Notes: generated from the sequence alone by a model not told the origin. DNA of 49,032 nucleotides from Dichomitus squalens LYAD-421 SS1 (GCF_000275845.1 NW_006766908.1:361374-410405), one strand, 5' to 3'. Positions 21,151 to 32,011 are shown, counted from the stretch's first letter. Numbers and translations are program-made.

Positions 21151-22407
21151 ATGTCTGTGGCTCAGTCTCCGACACCCTCCGTCGGGCATCTCAAGTATGT
21201 CGATCCTACCTCAGGTCCCATGCAAATCGACCGCAAGCACGCAGCCCTGGTGAACTACACCATATGCATCGCCACGGTGCTTTTTGGCATCGCGCTCATC
21301 ACCGTTTTTGCTCTATGCATCAAGTGGCGAAAGCGTGCCGCTGACCGTCACCTAAAAGGTAGCGCCAATACCGTCGTACGGAACAACACTATATCCTATC
21401 TCTCCCCAGCGCGTCGCTCCCTAACTCCCAAGTTCCCTCCTCCTGGCCTGTCCTACTATGAAAGCACCCTCAGTCCTCTGGCACTCCCTCCGACGACACC
21501 CCCTCCAGCCTACGCTGCGACTCACGTCACGGCGCCATGCACTTGCCCGGCATGCATCAATGGGACATTGCCGACTTACCCGTGTCCCTCTCCCGCCAGC
21601 TGTGCTACCAGTTCGAATTCCAGTCCCATCGAGACTTCATCGTCCGCGTATGACTCGGCCTTGAGGACGCCAAAACCCACCCGGTTTGCTGGTGTCATCT
21701 CAGCTCTTCGCTCATACCCTACATCCGCCAATCGATCACCCAGGACACCCAGCCCGAATGAGAATGCAGTTCGCAGGAGCTTTCAGAGGACCCCTCCAGA
21801 TGGACATGTCCGGTCGTCTCAAGACTCTCCTCTAGCAGTCCACGGTCAAGAACGCGCCGTCCAAGATGCTACCAGTTCCTCTGACAGCAGCGCCTCATTG
21901 ACCTTCACCCCACCCTCTGACGCGTTTGATACCCCTTCCCGCCAAGTCTCTGGTGTCCGCTTGCCTGCTCTTCAAGAGCTCCCTGGCGACGGCGACAATA
22001 ATGCTCTCTGTCACGATGGACGAACAGGTTCCAGCATCAGGGCTCGCTTCCCCCTTGACTTGGCTGTATCCCGCGGTTATCTCGCCCACATCCTTGTGTC
22101 CCCTCCAAGTGAGGACCGCTTGGACGCTCTTCCCGACACTGGCGACAGCGAGCTCGCGGCACACACCATCACTTCCGCTACGGGAACAACTCGCGGATGT
22201 GCTCCTGGACCAGGCTCGTCCGGGACAAAGGCTCCTGAGACCATTGAGGATGGCCTCGATGATGCCTCTTCTGCCCAGACGTCCGCTGCTCACCCCCGGT
22301 CCGAGGCGTGGTTTACTGAGGTGGACTGGTTCGGCAAAGAGGGGCCCCTCGCCAAGTATGATGAACATGCACCCGCCACGGCCAGTCTCTATGGGCAAGC
22401 GTTCTAA
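21151..22407 (+). CDS. Single-pass membrane protein with PY motif, unknown function
   Basis: One uninterrupted frame of 418 residues. A short N-terminal part is followed by one strong membrane span (YTICIATVLFGIALITVFAL), a basic stop-transfer stretch (KWRKRAADRH) and a long Ser/Pro/Thr-rich cytosolic-type tail. The tail has PPPAY, a PY motif of the type bound by Rsp5/Nedd4 WW domains, and a Cys-x-x-Cys pair (CTCPAC). The C-terminus is acidic with WFTEVDWFGKEGPLAKY. No enzymatic domain is seen. Mucin-like membrane proteins of this plan are common in agaricomycetes. The frame is clearly coding by composition, but function is unknown. Confidence 0.72.
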   Translation: MSVAQSPTPSVGHLKYVDPTSGPMQIDRKHAALVNYTICIATVLFGIALITVFALCIKWRKRAADRHLKGSANTVVRNNTISYLSPARRSLTPKFPPPGLSYYESTLSPLALPPTTPPPAYAATHVTAPCTCPACINGTLPTYPCPSPASCATSSNSSPIETSSSAYDSALRTPKPTRFAGVISALRSYPTSANRSPRTPSPNENAVRRSFQRTPPDGHVRSSQDSPLAVHGQERAVQDATSSSDSSASLTFTPPSDAFDTPSRQVSGVRLPALQELPGDGDNNALCHDGRTGSSIRARFPLDLAVSRGYLAHILVSPPSEDRLDALPDTGDSELAAHTITSATGTTRGCAPGPGSSGTKAPETIEDGLDDASSAQTSAAHPRSEAWFTEVDWFGKEGPLAKYDEHAPATASLYGQAF

Positions 22408-22596
22408 TTGGCCAGCGCACTACACGCAGCTTCTTCTCGTTGGCCATTGTCATCGCGCATCGTTTTCTACTTAGCAGCCCATGTCAATAGTCTCCCTCAG
22501 CATCAGTAAGCGGTATTTCACGATCGTCATTGCTCTCAGCTAGACGGTATATCAAATGTTCTTGGCGTATCGCACATAATGTATATCGACATGTTA

Positions 22597-22882
22597 TTAC
22601 CGAACGTATCTCGATTGGCGCCACTGGTCTTGCCAGTGCTGCAAAGCATCTTGCATAGAGGCCCCATCGTTTTCGACCTACTGCCGTGGTTGACAACGGC
22701 GACGAGCATCCATGCTTGATCGGGACCGAAAGTCAACTCACGCTGGGTGTATCCCCGTGGTCGCACCAGAGAAAGAAGTCATTCAAAGGAACATCGCCGC
22801 AGCTAATTGTCGAGCTTCGATTGCAGGGCGATGTCTTGCATGACGTACTCTCGTATTGGGTCGTTCGTCTCACGTCAGCCAT
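22597..22882 (-). CDS. Possible small Cys-containing protein, 73 residues
   Basis: Exons 22882-22742 and 22677-22597 are joined by a 64-nt intron with GTGAGT and GTAG borders. The product starts MADVRRTTQYESTSCKTSPC, passes through SCGDVPLNDFFLWCDHGD and ends DALQHWQDQWRQSRYVR. Splicing restores an open frame at exact phase 0. It is short and I know no family, so it may be a chance frame. Cys-Cys spacing hints at a metal or disulfide fold, but this is speculation. Confidence 0.35.
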
Positions 22883-23003
22883 AAGGACTAATGGTCAAGA
22901 GAATTTGTGTTAGAGAACAGTAGTGGACAGTAGAGGAGTGCTGTCGGCAGTATAGGACGTGCTATATGCAGTCATTGCCTGACGACCGCTAGTTATCCAG
23001 AAG

Positions 23004-25080
23004 CTATTTCTGTGCGCTCTTCCCGCATATCATCTTGTGGCTTTCCTTCCAATGAGCCTGACGAGTGGAACGCGACCTGGGATAGCACGCACCCGCTGAG
23101 AGTCCTTTCCGCAATAATACCTCTGTCCACACCGTGAACATGCCTTGAGATCGTGGGGCGTGCCGCAGTTGGCGCAGGCGGTATTCGTCGGCTTGTCCTT
23201 CCTGGTCAGCTTGACGCCTTCCTCCAGGAACATGCCGCCATGTCCGGGAACAGGTGTCTGCGAGACGGCGGTGCCCTTCTTCATGTTCCTGGCCGTGCGC
23301 CCGAGCCTCGAGAGCATACTCGAGTCGCTGTTCATCTCATCCATGGGGGCGAACGGCGTCACGAACTTCTTGCTGGCGTAGTGCAGGCTGCCCTTGCTGT
23401 CGAGTGCATCGCGGATGGCCTTGCGCATGCCCCCGAGGTCGAACGCATCAAAGTCGTAATCGAGGGGGTCGAGCGGGGGGTTCTTGTCCTGATAGTTGGT
23501 AGCGCCGAACAGTACTTTGACAGCATTGCGTTTTCCGGCGGGGGACTGTGCCGCTTTCCGCAATTGAATCGCCCAGGAGAAGGTGCCGGAGGACTCGCCG
23601 TCGGGAGGGTAGCCTCCGGCACCATCGAGTACGACGACGGCGCCGGTACTTGTATCGCGGGGTGCGATCTCTTCGAGCTGCGGAAACGGTCCAAATTGGG
23701 GGAAAGGCTAGCCTGCGAACGAGAGCCGTACCTTGATGTCGACCCACCAATTGTCGCCAGAGTCGTATTGGTAGCCTATGACGTCTCCTTCTTTTTGGAG
23801 GAAGGGGGGCGATGCTAAACTTGGAAACTAAAAGATCAGCGGTGACCTGTGGACGGTAAGCGCAGGCGTGGAACGGACCCTTCCTCGGGAATATAAGCAT
23901 AACCAGCTTTATCGAGGTGAACGGAGGCATCGATGGCATTGGTGTCCTAGAGTCGAGCATTGTGAGCGTGAAGAGCCGTACGAAGTCAAACAGATATCTG
24001 ACCTTTGGACCGATAAGGGCGCCGTCTTTGTAGTCGTGAAAGGCATGAGCATGAAGATTGCGGACCCTTTGTGAGAAAAGGTGAGCGCTATCGGGAAGGG
24101 CTATGATGGCAATAAGATGGGCGAGTACCAGCCCCAGAGGGGAGTGATTATCTTGTCGGCAAAGACGGAGAGAGGAAGGCCTGCAGAGAGACGGATACGG
24201 CGCCAATAACGATCTGAACGGGGGTCATATGGATTGTCGATGAAGCTGGTGGAAGGAGTGAGGAACGGAGAAGGATGGAAGAGATCGGGGGACGGACGGT
24301 AGAGAGAGATAGAGGGTGAAGTCACGGCGAGAGAGGTCGGTGATATCGAGCTGGGAGAGCTGAGCAAGCTGGAGGGATTTGAGGTGAGAAGGAAAGTGGA
24401 AATCGGATGGGACGGGACCTTTCTATCGATGAGGGCGTTTATGAAATGGATCTCTGGGTGGGGAATGTCGGAGGTGTAAAGGCGCTGGGTATTCATCTGG
24501 GGGTGGGGATGAGAAGGGGGAAGGAGAAAGAAGAGAGAGGGGGAAGGCGGACGGTTCGCTGCATGATGCGCATGCCGTCGGGGTTGCGGATGCCTCGGTC
24601 GTCATGCTGGATGGGAGAAGAAGTGAGAAAGAGGGAGGGGCCGAGGGGGGGAGTAGGCAGACTGGATAAATGCCCCAGGAATCGACATAGCCGTTTCTGC
24701 CTCGTCTGGGGGTAAAGGTCGAGGGATCTAGAGGGGGAATGGTGTCAGATGAGAAGGTAGGACATGCAAAAAGAGAGGAAGGGGAAGAGACCTTGCCAGA
24801 AGATCTCATCGCGATCTGAGCCAGGGTCGAGGAGATGGAATTTGACGAACTTGGGGAGCTGGAGATGGCCTACAGGAGTCTTGCGACGGGGGTCTCTGGG
24901 GTCGATGTTGAGTCGGTCGCATTGAGCGAGCCAGGCGCGAAGACTGTCCTCTGCTGCGTCCAGGCCGAAACTAATCGCGGTCGCTGTTCTTGCGGTTGCT
25001 GTTCTTGCACAGTGACCTGTGCCAAGTACTACACTGTGCCTGTACTTACAAGTACTAGTGCGACCCCAGAAGCGACGCAT
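23004..25080 (-). CDS. pRiA4b ORF-3-like (MM3350) domain protein with C-terminal MYND zinc finger
   Basis: Nine exons (25080-24792, 24727-24663, 24606-24553, 24496-24129, 24066-24003, 23946-23879, 23819-23732, 23677-23093 and 23057-23004) give 544 residues. The pRiA4b-type region has PLWGWVRNLHAHAFHDYKDG, LQKEGDVIGYQYDSGDNWW and LDGAGGYPPDGESSG. The C-terminus is a MYND finger: CANCGTPHDL, CSRCGQRYYCGKD, HWKESHKMIC. Basidiomycetes have such fusions, but the role is unknown; MYND fingers usually bind proteins. One zinc ligand is Ser instead of Cys (codon 23101-23099), and the last intron is only 35 nt (23058-23092). The first 20-odd residues are coded by a MITE end, so the original 5' exon may be lost. 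It may be decaying. Confidence 0.65.
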
Positions 25081-25763
25081 TAAGCGCCTGACCCCAGAAG
25101 CGACTGACACGCCTCCAGGTCTCGCATTTCCCTGTCAATAAATGTACAAATGTTACACATGAGACTATGTGCTTCTGAACTATTACTTCCAAAAAGAAAG
25201 AAGGAAATCGGGAGGAATTCGCTCCCGATACAAGTCAATCTGAGTAGGGTTCCAGGGGTTTACTAACCTTGTTGAATTGCCACAAAGAGATCGGCCCTGC
25301 CGATCTTCTTGTAACTCCAGAAATTATTTCTAACATGTGCACTGAGTATTACAATCCAGTTTCCGAAGCATTACGGATTGCGGTACCTGAGGAATGGGAA
25401 GGGGGTCTCTCGTGCGTGACATTCAGCCACTGACCGAGATAAGGCTGACTTTGATTTTGAGCGCCTCGACTAGTGTTCCTTCCGCCAACGTCGTTATCAA
25501 ACGACTGATAATGGCGGTGTTCAAATCGGTAGTCTTCGGCACCGTGACCATTGGTGACAATCTGTGGGCGCCTTTCCGTCGTTTCTGGGGTCAGACGTGT
25601 AATTCCACGATGCTCGAAGCAAAATTCCACCGATCGCCTTCATATTTGACGGGTATATACTGTCTACGATACAGATCAAGTGTACCAAATCTGAGATTTA
25701 TGGGGGAAGATGCGATGGAGATATGCACGAAATACATTCTGGGCCGTCGCTTCTGGGGTCACA
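25059..25763. mobile_element. MITE-like element with 19-bp TIRs and CTAG target duplication
   Basis: The ends are inverted copies: TGCGACCCCAGAAGCGACG at 25059-25077 and its reverse complement with one mismatch at 25745-25763. CTAG flanks both sides (25055-25058 and 25764-25767). A second inverted pair built on CTGACCCCAGAA lies inside (near 25090 and 25590). The element is 705 bp with no transposase frame, so it would be non-autonomous. Its right half is repeated at 26226-26506 as part of the duplication around the N gap. Confidence 0.6.
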
Positions 25764-26694
25764 CTAGTAAGTACTAGTACTAGCGGCTGCCGCCAGCGCG
25801 TGCATTCCACGTGATCGTATGTCTCGGGCCGAGAGTGGGACGCGCCTCAGTCGCGCGCATCTCGCACCTCGCACTTTGCTCTTTGGCACTTTGCTCTTTG
25901 GCACTTTGCTCTTAGTTCAGCCTTGCTCGTTGCACTTAGCCTCAGCCTCCGNNNNNNNNNNNNNNNNNNNNNNNNNNNNNNNNNNNNNNNNNNNNNNNNN
26001 NNNNNNNNNNNNNNNNNNNNNNNNNNNNNNNNNNNNNNNNNNNNNNNNNNNNNNNNNNNNNNNNNNNNNNNNNNNNNNNNNNNNNNNNNNNNNNNNNNNN
26101 NNNNNNNNNNNNNNNNNNNNNNNNNNNNNNNNNNNNNNNNNNNNNNNNNNNNNNNNNNNNNNNNNNNNNNNNNNNNNNNNNNNNNNNNNNNNNNNNNNNN
26201 NNNNNNNNNNNNNNNNNNNNNNNNNCGCCAACGTCGTTATCAAACGACTGATAATGGCGGTGTTCAAATCGGTAGTCTTCGGCACCGTGACCATTGGTGA
26301 CAATCTGTGGGCGCCTTTCCGTCGTTTCTGGGGTCAGACGTGTAATTCCACGATGCTCGAAGCAAAATTCCACCGATCGCCTTCATATTTGACGGGTATA
26401 TACTGTCTACGATACAGATCAAGTGTACCAAATCTGAGATTTATGGGGGAAGATGCGATGGAGATATGCACGAAATACATTCTGGGCCGTCGCTTCTGGG
26501 GTCACACTAGTAAGTACTAGTACTAGCGGCTGCCGCCAGCGCGTGCATTCCACGTGATCGTATGTCTCGGGCCGAGAGTGGGACGCGCCTCAGTCGCGCG
26601 CATCTCGCACCTCGCACTTTGCTCTTTGGCACTTTGCTCTTTGGCACTTTGCTCTTAGTTCAGCCTTGCTCGTTGCACTTAGCCTCAGCCTCCG
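25483..26694. repeat. Perfect 469-bp direct duplication flanking an N gap
   Basis: 25483-25951 and 26226-26694 appear identical, at an offset of 743 bp, and the 274-base gap (25952-26225) lies exactly between them. The repeat covers the MITE right half and the 5' flank of the phosphatase gene. The first copy ends at the gap, the second starts at it. This pattern is typical of a scaffolding error in which one locus is placed on both sides of a false gap. Confidence 0.85.
25952..26225. other. Assembly gap (274 N)
   Basis: A run of unknown bases. Given the identical flanks, it may contain no real sequence. Confidence 0.95.
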
Positions 26695-26752
26695 CCCCCG
26701 CCTCCGCCCCTTGGACGCCGTCCTCGACAGCGAGCTCGACAATCCCCTCACG

Positions 26753-28840
26753 ATGCGGTCTCAGCACAAACTCAGCCTCGACGCCGACCTCCTCGCCCAC
26801 AACGGTGACCGCGCTCGCTCCCGCTTCGCCCTCCGCCATGTCCTCTTCGCTTTCGTCGCCGGCTTCCTCTCCGCCGCTCTCTTCCCTCTCCTTCCATCCC
26901 TTCCTCTCGTCCAGATACTCGACCCCACTCAATCCCTCCATCCCCGTCCCGGCTCTACAGACGTCCATCACTATCCTCCCTCCCATCCCACAAATGCTTT
27001 CCCCGACCTCTTCCCTTCCGACGTCGGCTATCCAGGCCCCACTCCTACCGGTGCAGAGCCCGCCCTTGTTGCCACTGCTCCTGCTTATCCTCTACATACC
27101 GGCCCACCTCACCTCCTTCGTCCACAAGCCCTCTCCAACTCATCCTTCGACATCTTCTCTCACTGGGGCAACCTCTCCCCTTGGTTCTCTGTACCCCCTC
27201 AATCCTTCCGTATCGACGCCAGTCTCGATCCTCCCCAAGGCTGTCGCATTACCGCACTCCACCTTCTCCATCGTCACGGTGCCCGCTACCCAACCGGCAC
27301 CGCTGCCTATGCAGGTCCTGCCAATTTCTCCGCTCGCCTCCGACACGCCCCCCACAAGTGGTCCGCACATCGCCAGCTCGCCTTCCTCAACGACTGGTGA
27401 GTCTCTTGCTACTTTACATCGTCGTCATCTTCCCGAACGTGCACTAGGACCTATAAGCTCGGAGAGGAGATCCTAACTCCCTTTGGCCGGCAACAACTCT
27501 GTCAGTTTTCCTCTCACCCTTACCATTCCGACCCGTCTTAATCCCAACTCAACTCCCAGTCGACCTTGGCGTTTCTACTCGCATCAAGTATGGCTTCCTC
27601 CTCCGCAACTTCACCGCCTCCAACACCCTCCCCGTCTTCCGCACCGAATCTCAGGACCGCATGCTCTTCTCCGCCCTCAACTTCGCCCTCGGCTTCTTCG
27701 GGCCCAAGCTAGATGGACAGTACCAACAGCTCATCACCATCGAAGCCCCAGGTTTCAACAACACTCTTGCTCCTTCCAAGACCTGCCCCAACGCCCGCGA
27801 CCCCGCCCGCGGAGAGCGTGCTCTGCCTTACGTCCGCCAGTGGGCCAAAGTATACCTCCAAGCCGCACGCGCCCGTCTCAACTCGCAGATAGACGGCATC
27901 GACTTGACCATCGAAGACGTTTACGCCATGCAGCAGCTTTGCCCATACGAGGTATCCGTCCGTTTTCTTCCTACAGTACCTCTCTGATATCGACCGGCGT
28001 CGTAGACGGTTGCCATAGGCTATTCCAAATTCTGCGAGCTCTTCACCGAGGATGAATGGAGAGGCTTCGACTACTCGTACGTGCTACCGTTCTCTCGGCT
28101 CCTGTATGCAGCCTAAGGACTCTTGCTCAGCGTCGATCTCAACTTCTGGTACAACTCCGCGTTTGGCTCCCCGACTTCTCGCGCCCTAGGCATCGGCTAC
28201 GTTCAAGAGCTCGTCGCCCGGCTCACCAGTACTCCCATCGCTGCCCACAACTCCTCGACCAATGCGACTATCAATGACGACCCCGCCACATTCCCGCTGG
28301 GACAAAGCCTCTACGTCGACGCTACTCACGATACCATCATCCTCAACGGTAAGCTAATTGCCTCGTCCTGTCACACGCCTTGACTCAACGCGAGCATGGC
28401 TAGTCCTCACCGCACTCAACCTTTCCAACTTTGCAACGGACGGGCCCCTGCCATCTGACCACATCCCAACCAACCGCTCTTTCAAGACCTCGCATCTCGC
28501 ACCTTTTGCTTCCAACGTACAGTTCCAACGTACGCTGCTGCTTTACGCATACTCCACGTGGTTCTCGTTCTCACGTGCCGCTATTCCAGTTCTTGCTTGC
28601 GATTCGGCTCCAGAGCCCCAGATCCGCATCGTCATCAACGACGGTGTCACTCCGTTAAGTAGCGTTCGTGGTTGTCCTGCCGATGAGCCGCATGGCTTGT
28701 GTCCCCTCTCTGCATTCGTCTCTGCTCAGCGCGAGACGATCAGCAAGACGGATTGGACATGGGCTTGCCATGGGGAATGGAATGTTCCGACAGGCCATGG
28801 ATGGAATACGACCACTGGCGAGCCTCCAGCGAAGGATTGA
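26753..28840 (+). CDS. Membrane-anchored histidine acid phosphatase (phytase-like)
   Basis: Seven exons (26753-27396, 27448-27500, 27560-27951, 28006-28076, 28131-28348, 28404-28529 and 28590-28840) encode 584 residues. The catalytic RHGARYP is at 174-180 and the proton-donor HDT is in DATHDTIIL, the two hallmarks of histidine acid phosphatases. A hydrophobic span near 27-53 (VLFAFVAGFLSAALFPLL) after a basic, soluble N-terminus indicates a type II membrane anchor rather than a cleaved signal peptide. Several N-glycosylation sequons (NFS, NFT, NSS, NAT, NLS) support an extracytoplasmic catalytic domain. The family releases phosphate from phytate or other monoesters; the exact substrate is not clear. 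The start is the first ATG in frame. Its 5' flank is the segment duplicated around the gap. Confidence 0.88.
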
Positions 28841-29170
28841 TTCGGTCCGGCTATCCACTTGGTCGTGTGTAGCCCAGCAAGTCTCTTCGACGTGCCTCAA
28901 GACCTCATGCCTTGCCCACCATCCATATTTGGCGAGGCGATCAGTAGCTCACGTTGCTGTAGGAGACGTCCACGAGTTGGTTATTCTGCTAGACGCCTAG
29001 TCCTTGTCGGATCGTGATATCTATATGTTTGTGCTTGTGGATTGATATGCTTGCAACCTGCCCCTCGCAACGCCGAACCTGCCCCGAAATCAAAAGCAGA
29101 TCGGATATCAACCATATTTTCCCTCCAACATGGAAAATGATAGACATAAGAGTGTGGAGCTAATGGCATA
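28841..29170. other. Intergenic region between convergent loci
   Basis: About 330 bp between the phosphatase stop and the end of the minus-strand GDSL pseudogene. No gene, RNA or repeat is recognised. Confidence 0.4.
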
Positions 29171-30000
29171 TTACGCGTCAGGGACGCTATTGAGCACAGC
29201 TCTCAATAGCTGCTCAGCCAAGATATCATGAACCTCTTATGTCAGGTGCAATTCGTCTACCCAGATCCCACCACCCTCATCGGCCGGGTCGCCCTCACTG
29301 AACTCGTACTCGAGGGGGTCGTCGAGCACGTCTGTGAGCACTTGATGGGCAGAAAAGAGGAATACTGTGGCCTCCTTGCTAGACAACCCGAACTCCGTCG
29401 TCTGCGTCTGCAATGTTTCGTTCCAGGTCTCCACACGATCTTCTATCAGATCCGAGGACTCTGACTCCAAAGCTAAAAGTGAAGAATCAGTGACAGCGGG
29501 ATCAGAGTGAGATGCCCGAACGACTACCTTGAGGTGAACGGTCGACGGGTGGTACGTCAAAGATGATGAAATTTCTGGCTCCAGCCCTGACATATAAATC
29601 GTGAAGGGCAGAGTCAAAGATGTCCTGAATGACGGGTTCAAGTTCATCACGCTCGGTGGTTCCGCAATCGTTGATACCGATGAACACAACTAGCAAATTA
29701 AGCCCCCACGCCACGCTGACAACGAAAAAATCCACTCACTGTACACCGTTTCATCTGGATCCAACGCTAGTCTCTTCTCGCTATTATTTTTGCTTGAGAG
29801 CTTGCTGGAGAAGCTCATCAGTTGATCCGAAAGGTCGTCTTGGGCGGTTGCAGCGGGGGCCGCGAAATTGTACAGTCTAGGTGGATTGTGTCTCATGCGT
29901 CGTCGAAGGTGGTCTAACTGAGGGTTACCATTGATAAGTCAAACGAATGGATCGATAATATGCAACACACCCAGGTTATGCCTTCGTTCGACTCACCGCT
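29171..30000 (-). pseudogene. GDSL/SGNH esterase remnant
   Basis: Spliceable exons (about 30000-29971, 29917-29740, 29689-29528 and 29472 onward) read like a CE16-type GDSL esterase. They keep SNEGITWLDHLRR, YNFAAPAATA, the block III-like FIGINDC, VPPVDRSP, and the block V Asp-x-x-His in WVDELHLT. Two defects stand out. The block I GDS motif with the catalytic Ser is missing; I found none upstream. A TAA at 29239-29237 cuts the frame straight after LHLT, although the same frame continues with EVHDILAEQLLRAV to a stop at 29173-29171. If transcribed it could not make a normal esterase. An upstream exon beyond an unusually long intron is possible but unseen. Confidence 0.6.
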
Positions 30001-30773
30001 TTTGGCCAATGATTACGGTCACGTAGTTGTACGCCACACTATGAATGTGCTCACAAAACAACGATATTGTTGAACGATCTCTCGACAAACCAATGAGAAC
30101 CGCCAAGGGCGATCCGTAGGCGGCCTGCATACATTTGCGTTGATTTGTCGGCGCCTGGATAGAGCTACGCCTGTACGAACTAGAGATAGAGGGCAGTGGT
30201 ACGCGCATGTCTACGCTCATAGAGTTGTGTGATTTCTGCCTCTTCTTCTTGGGGCGGATTTCTTCGGTCTGTCCACGGGTTGTGCATTGCCTTTCGCGTC
30301 CATCGGTACCCAATTGGGTCACAGGTTCGGGAGAATGTCTTCTTCGTTTGTGATGGGAAGACATTGACAGTGTTGCTCGAAGCGGTTGTGTGCTACATCG
30401 GCCGTTGAACGAGGCTGAGCGGACAGGATGTCGGCGAGGCAGTCGGGACGAGCTCGGTGCAGTTTGTTAAAGTACGGAGTTGAAGTACGGAGTCGGGATG
30501 GGAGTCGGGTTGGCAAGCGCCGAGACGTCCCCAGCGCTCAATGTTTAACGTTTAACCTCAACCTCGGCCTCCATCTCCCTCTCCATCTCGCCGCTCGCCA
30601 CGCGGTGTACATGTAGACCTCCTCAGCATCCATCCAAACGGCTCTAGGTGACTTGCTCTACCCATTAAAGCAGCGACATCTTCTTTCCCCACCTCTATCC
30701 GTCTCCAAGACGCTCAGCTCCATCAAGGCGCGCATTCACGGCACCCGGAGTCGCTTACCGCTCCATACCCCCC
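30001..30773. other. Region between GDSL remnant and kinase gene
   Basis: A minus-strand frame at 30364-29993 starts with a basic, nuclear-signal-like stretch (MSSHHKRRRHSPEP, later RPKKKRQK) but has no partner exons or domain, so I do not call it. The rest is the promoter side of the kinase gene. Confidence 0.35.
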
Positions 30774-32011
30774 ATGGCCGAACGTGGCTACCGGAACCTC
30801 AATGCATCTGTCCTCAGGCAGATATCAAAAGTCCTGGAGCATGACTCGACAGCCGACATTGAACCCGTCTTGAAGAGAGTATACAACTCGTACTCGGCAT
30901 TGCGGCGGGCGATCGGTGAACGTCAGGAGAAGCGACGGACAGGTCAGTACTTGTCGACTGGGACCTTCTCGTGGTCTGAATGCTTTCTATAGTGCCAGAC
31001 GAAGACCAGGAAGAGCGCTGTATTCCAGCGAAGCGTCGGGCCTCCTATCCTGCAGCCTTGTCGGGCTTCGTGTCGCCTATCCAAGCCCAGCGAGCCCCAC
31101 TGGAACTGCACCTCACGAATCAGAAGCCTCTATCGTGCCCTCTCCTCCATTCCGTCGTTTTCCCTCTGTCTCATGTGGTTCGTGACTTACTCAAACTCAC
31201 CGCCGACCACGAGTCCAACCTCTCCGCCGCGGCTCTTAGATGCGTGCTCTCCGGCGCGCCCATATGGGAAGGCCGTTCACGGGCGGTGATACAAGTTGGC
31301 GAGAATGTGGTCGTAAAGGTGGCACAACACCTTGACTACGATGAACACGGTGTTCTGGAATTTTTGGAGCAACACGTTCCCAATATCGCTGCCCCTCGCC
31401 CCCTGGGACTGATCGCGATAGGGCCCACATCCTTCATGTTTATGACCAAGATACCTGGCGCCACTCTGGAGACCCGCTGGCCATCGTTACCCGCAGACGC
31501 GAAGGCACACATCAGGTGCCTGTTGGACCAGCAGCTCAGCGACTTGCGTACTCTCGACCTCCCTCCTGGTTCTCCACTCGGCTCGCCCGTGGGGCGTCGT
31601 CTCTGTAAGGACGTTCGCAGGGACGAGCGAGTCAGCATCACGCCCATCTATTCCGAGCCACAGTTCAATGATTTCCTTCTGGACTCGCCCACTTCTCGTG
31701 CCTCATCGAGTTACAAGGAATGGCTGCATTCGATGCTACGCGCCGACCATCGCGTCGTGTTCACGCATGCTGATATCCATCCGCGGAACATCATGGTAGT
31801 AGATGGACCGCGTGGTGTCGTAGAGCTTTCCGGGATCCTGGACTGGGAGGCCAGCGGTTTTTATCCCGAGTACTGGGAGCAGCTAAAGGCGCTGAACACG
31901 CGCTCCGTGAAAGATGACAGCGACTGGTGGAATCATTTACCTCCTTGTATCCTAGGATATGATCATGAGGTCGTGGTCGACCGGGTGATCGAAGCCACGG
32001 CGATCTATTGA
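30774..32011 (+). CDS. Aminoglycoside-phosphotransferase-like (APH) kinase
   Basis: Exons 30774-30942 and 30993-32011 encode 395 residues. The protein-kinase-like fold shows NVVVKVAQHLDYDEHGVLEF (ATP-binding Lys and helix C Glu region), FMTKIPGATLETRW, the catalytic loop FTHADIHPRNIMV (HxDxxxxN) and the metal-binding ILDWEASGFYPEYWE, which replaces the DFG motif in APH enzymes. Such genes are greatly expanded in agaricomycetes and their substrates are mostly unknown; antibiotic resistance should not be assumed. The N-terminal 90 residues are not part of the kinase fold. The intron has GTCAGT and ATAG borders and fits in phase. Confidence 0.85.

Noticed and set aside
20871..21344. Plus-strand frame overlapping the start of the 21151 gene
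   Set aside because: It lacks domains and conflicts with the better supported membrane-protein frame.
25819..26520. Frame running through the N gap
   Set aside because: It is open only because unknown bases contain no stops, and its two ends are copies of the same duplicated block.
29993..30364. 123-codon basic frame on the minus strand
   Set aside because: Has nuclear-signal-like basic runs but no family, no conserved start context and no splice partner; could be chance.
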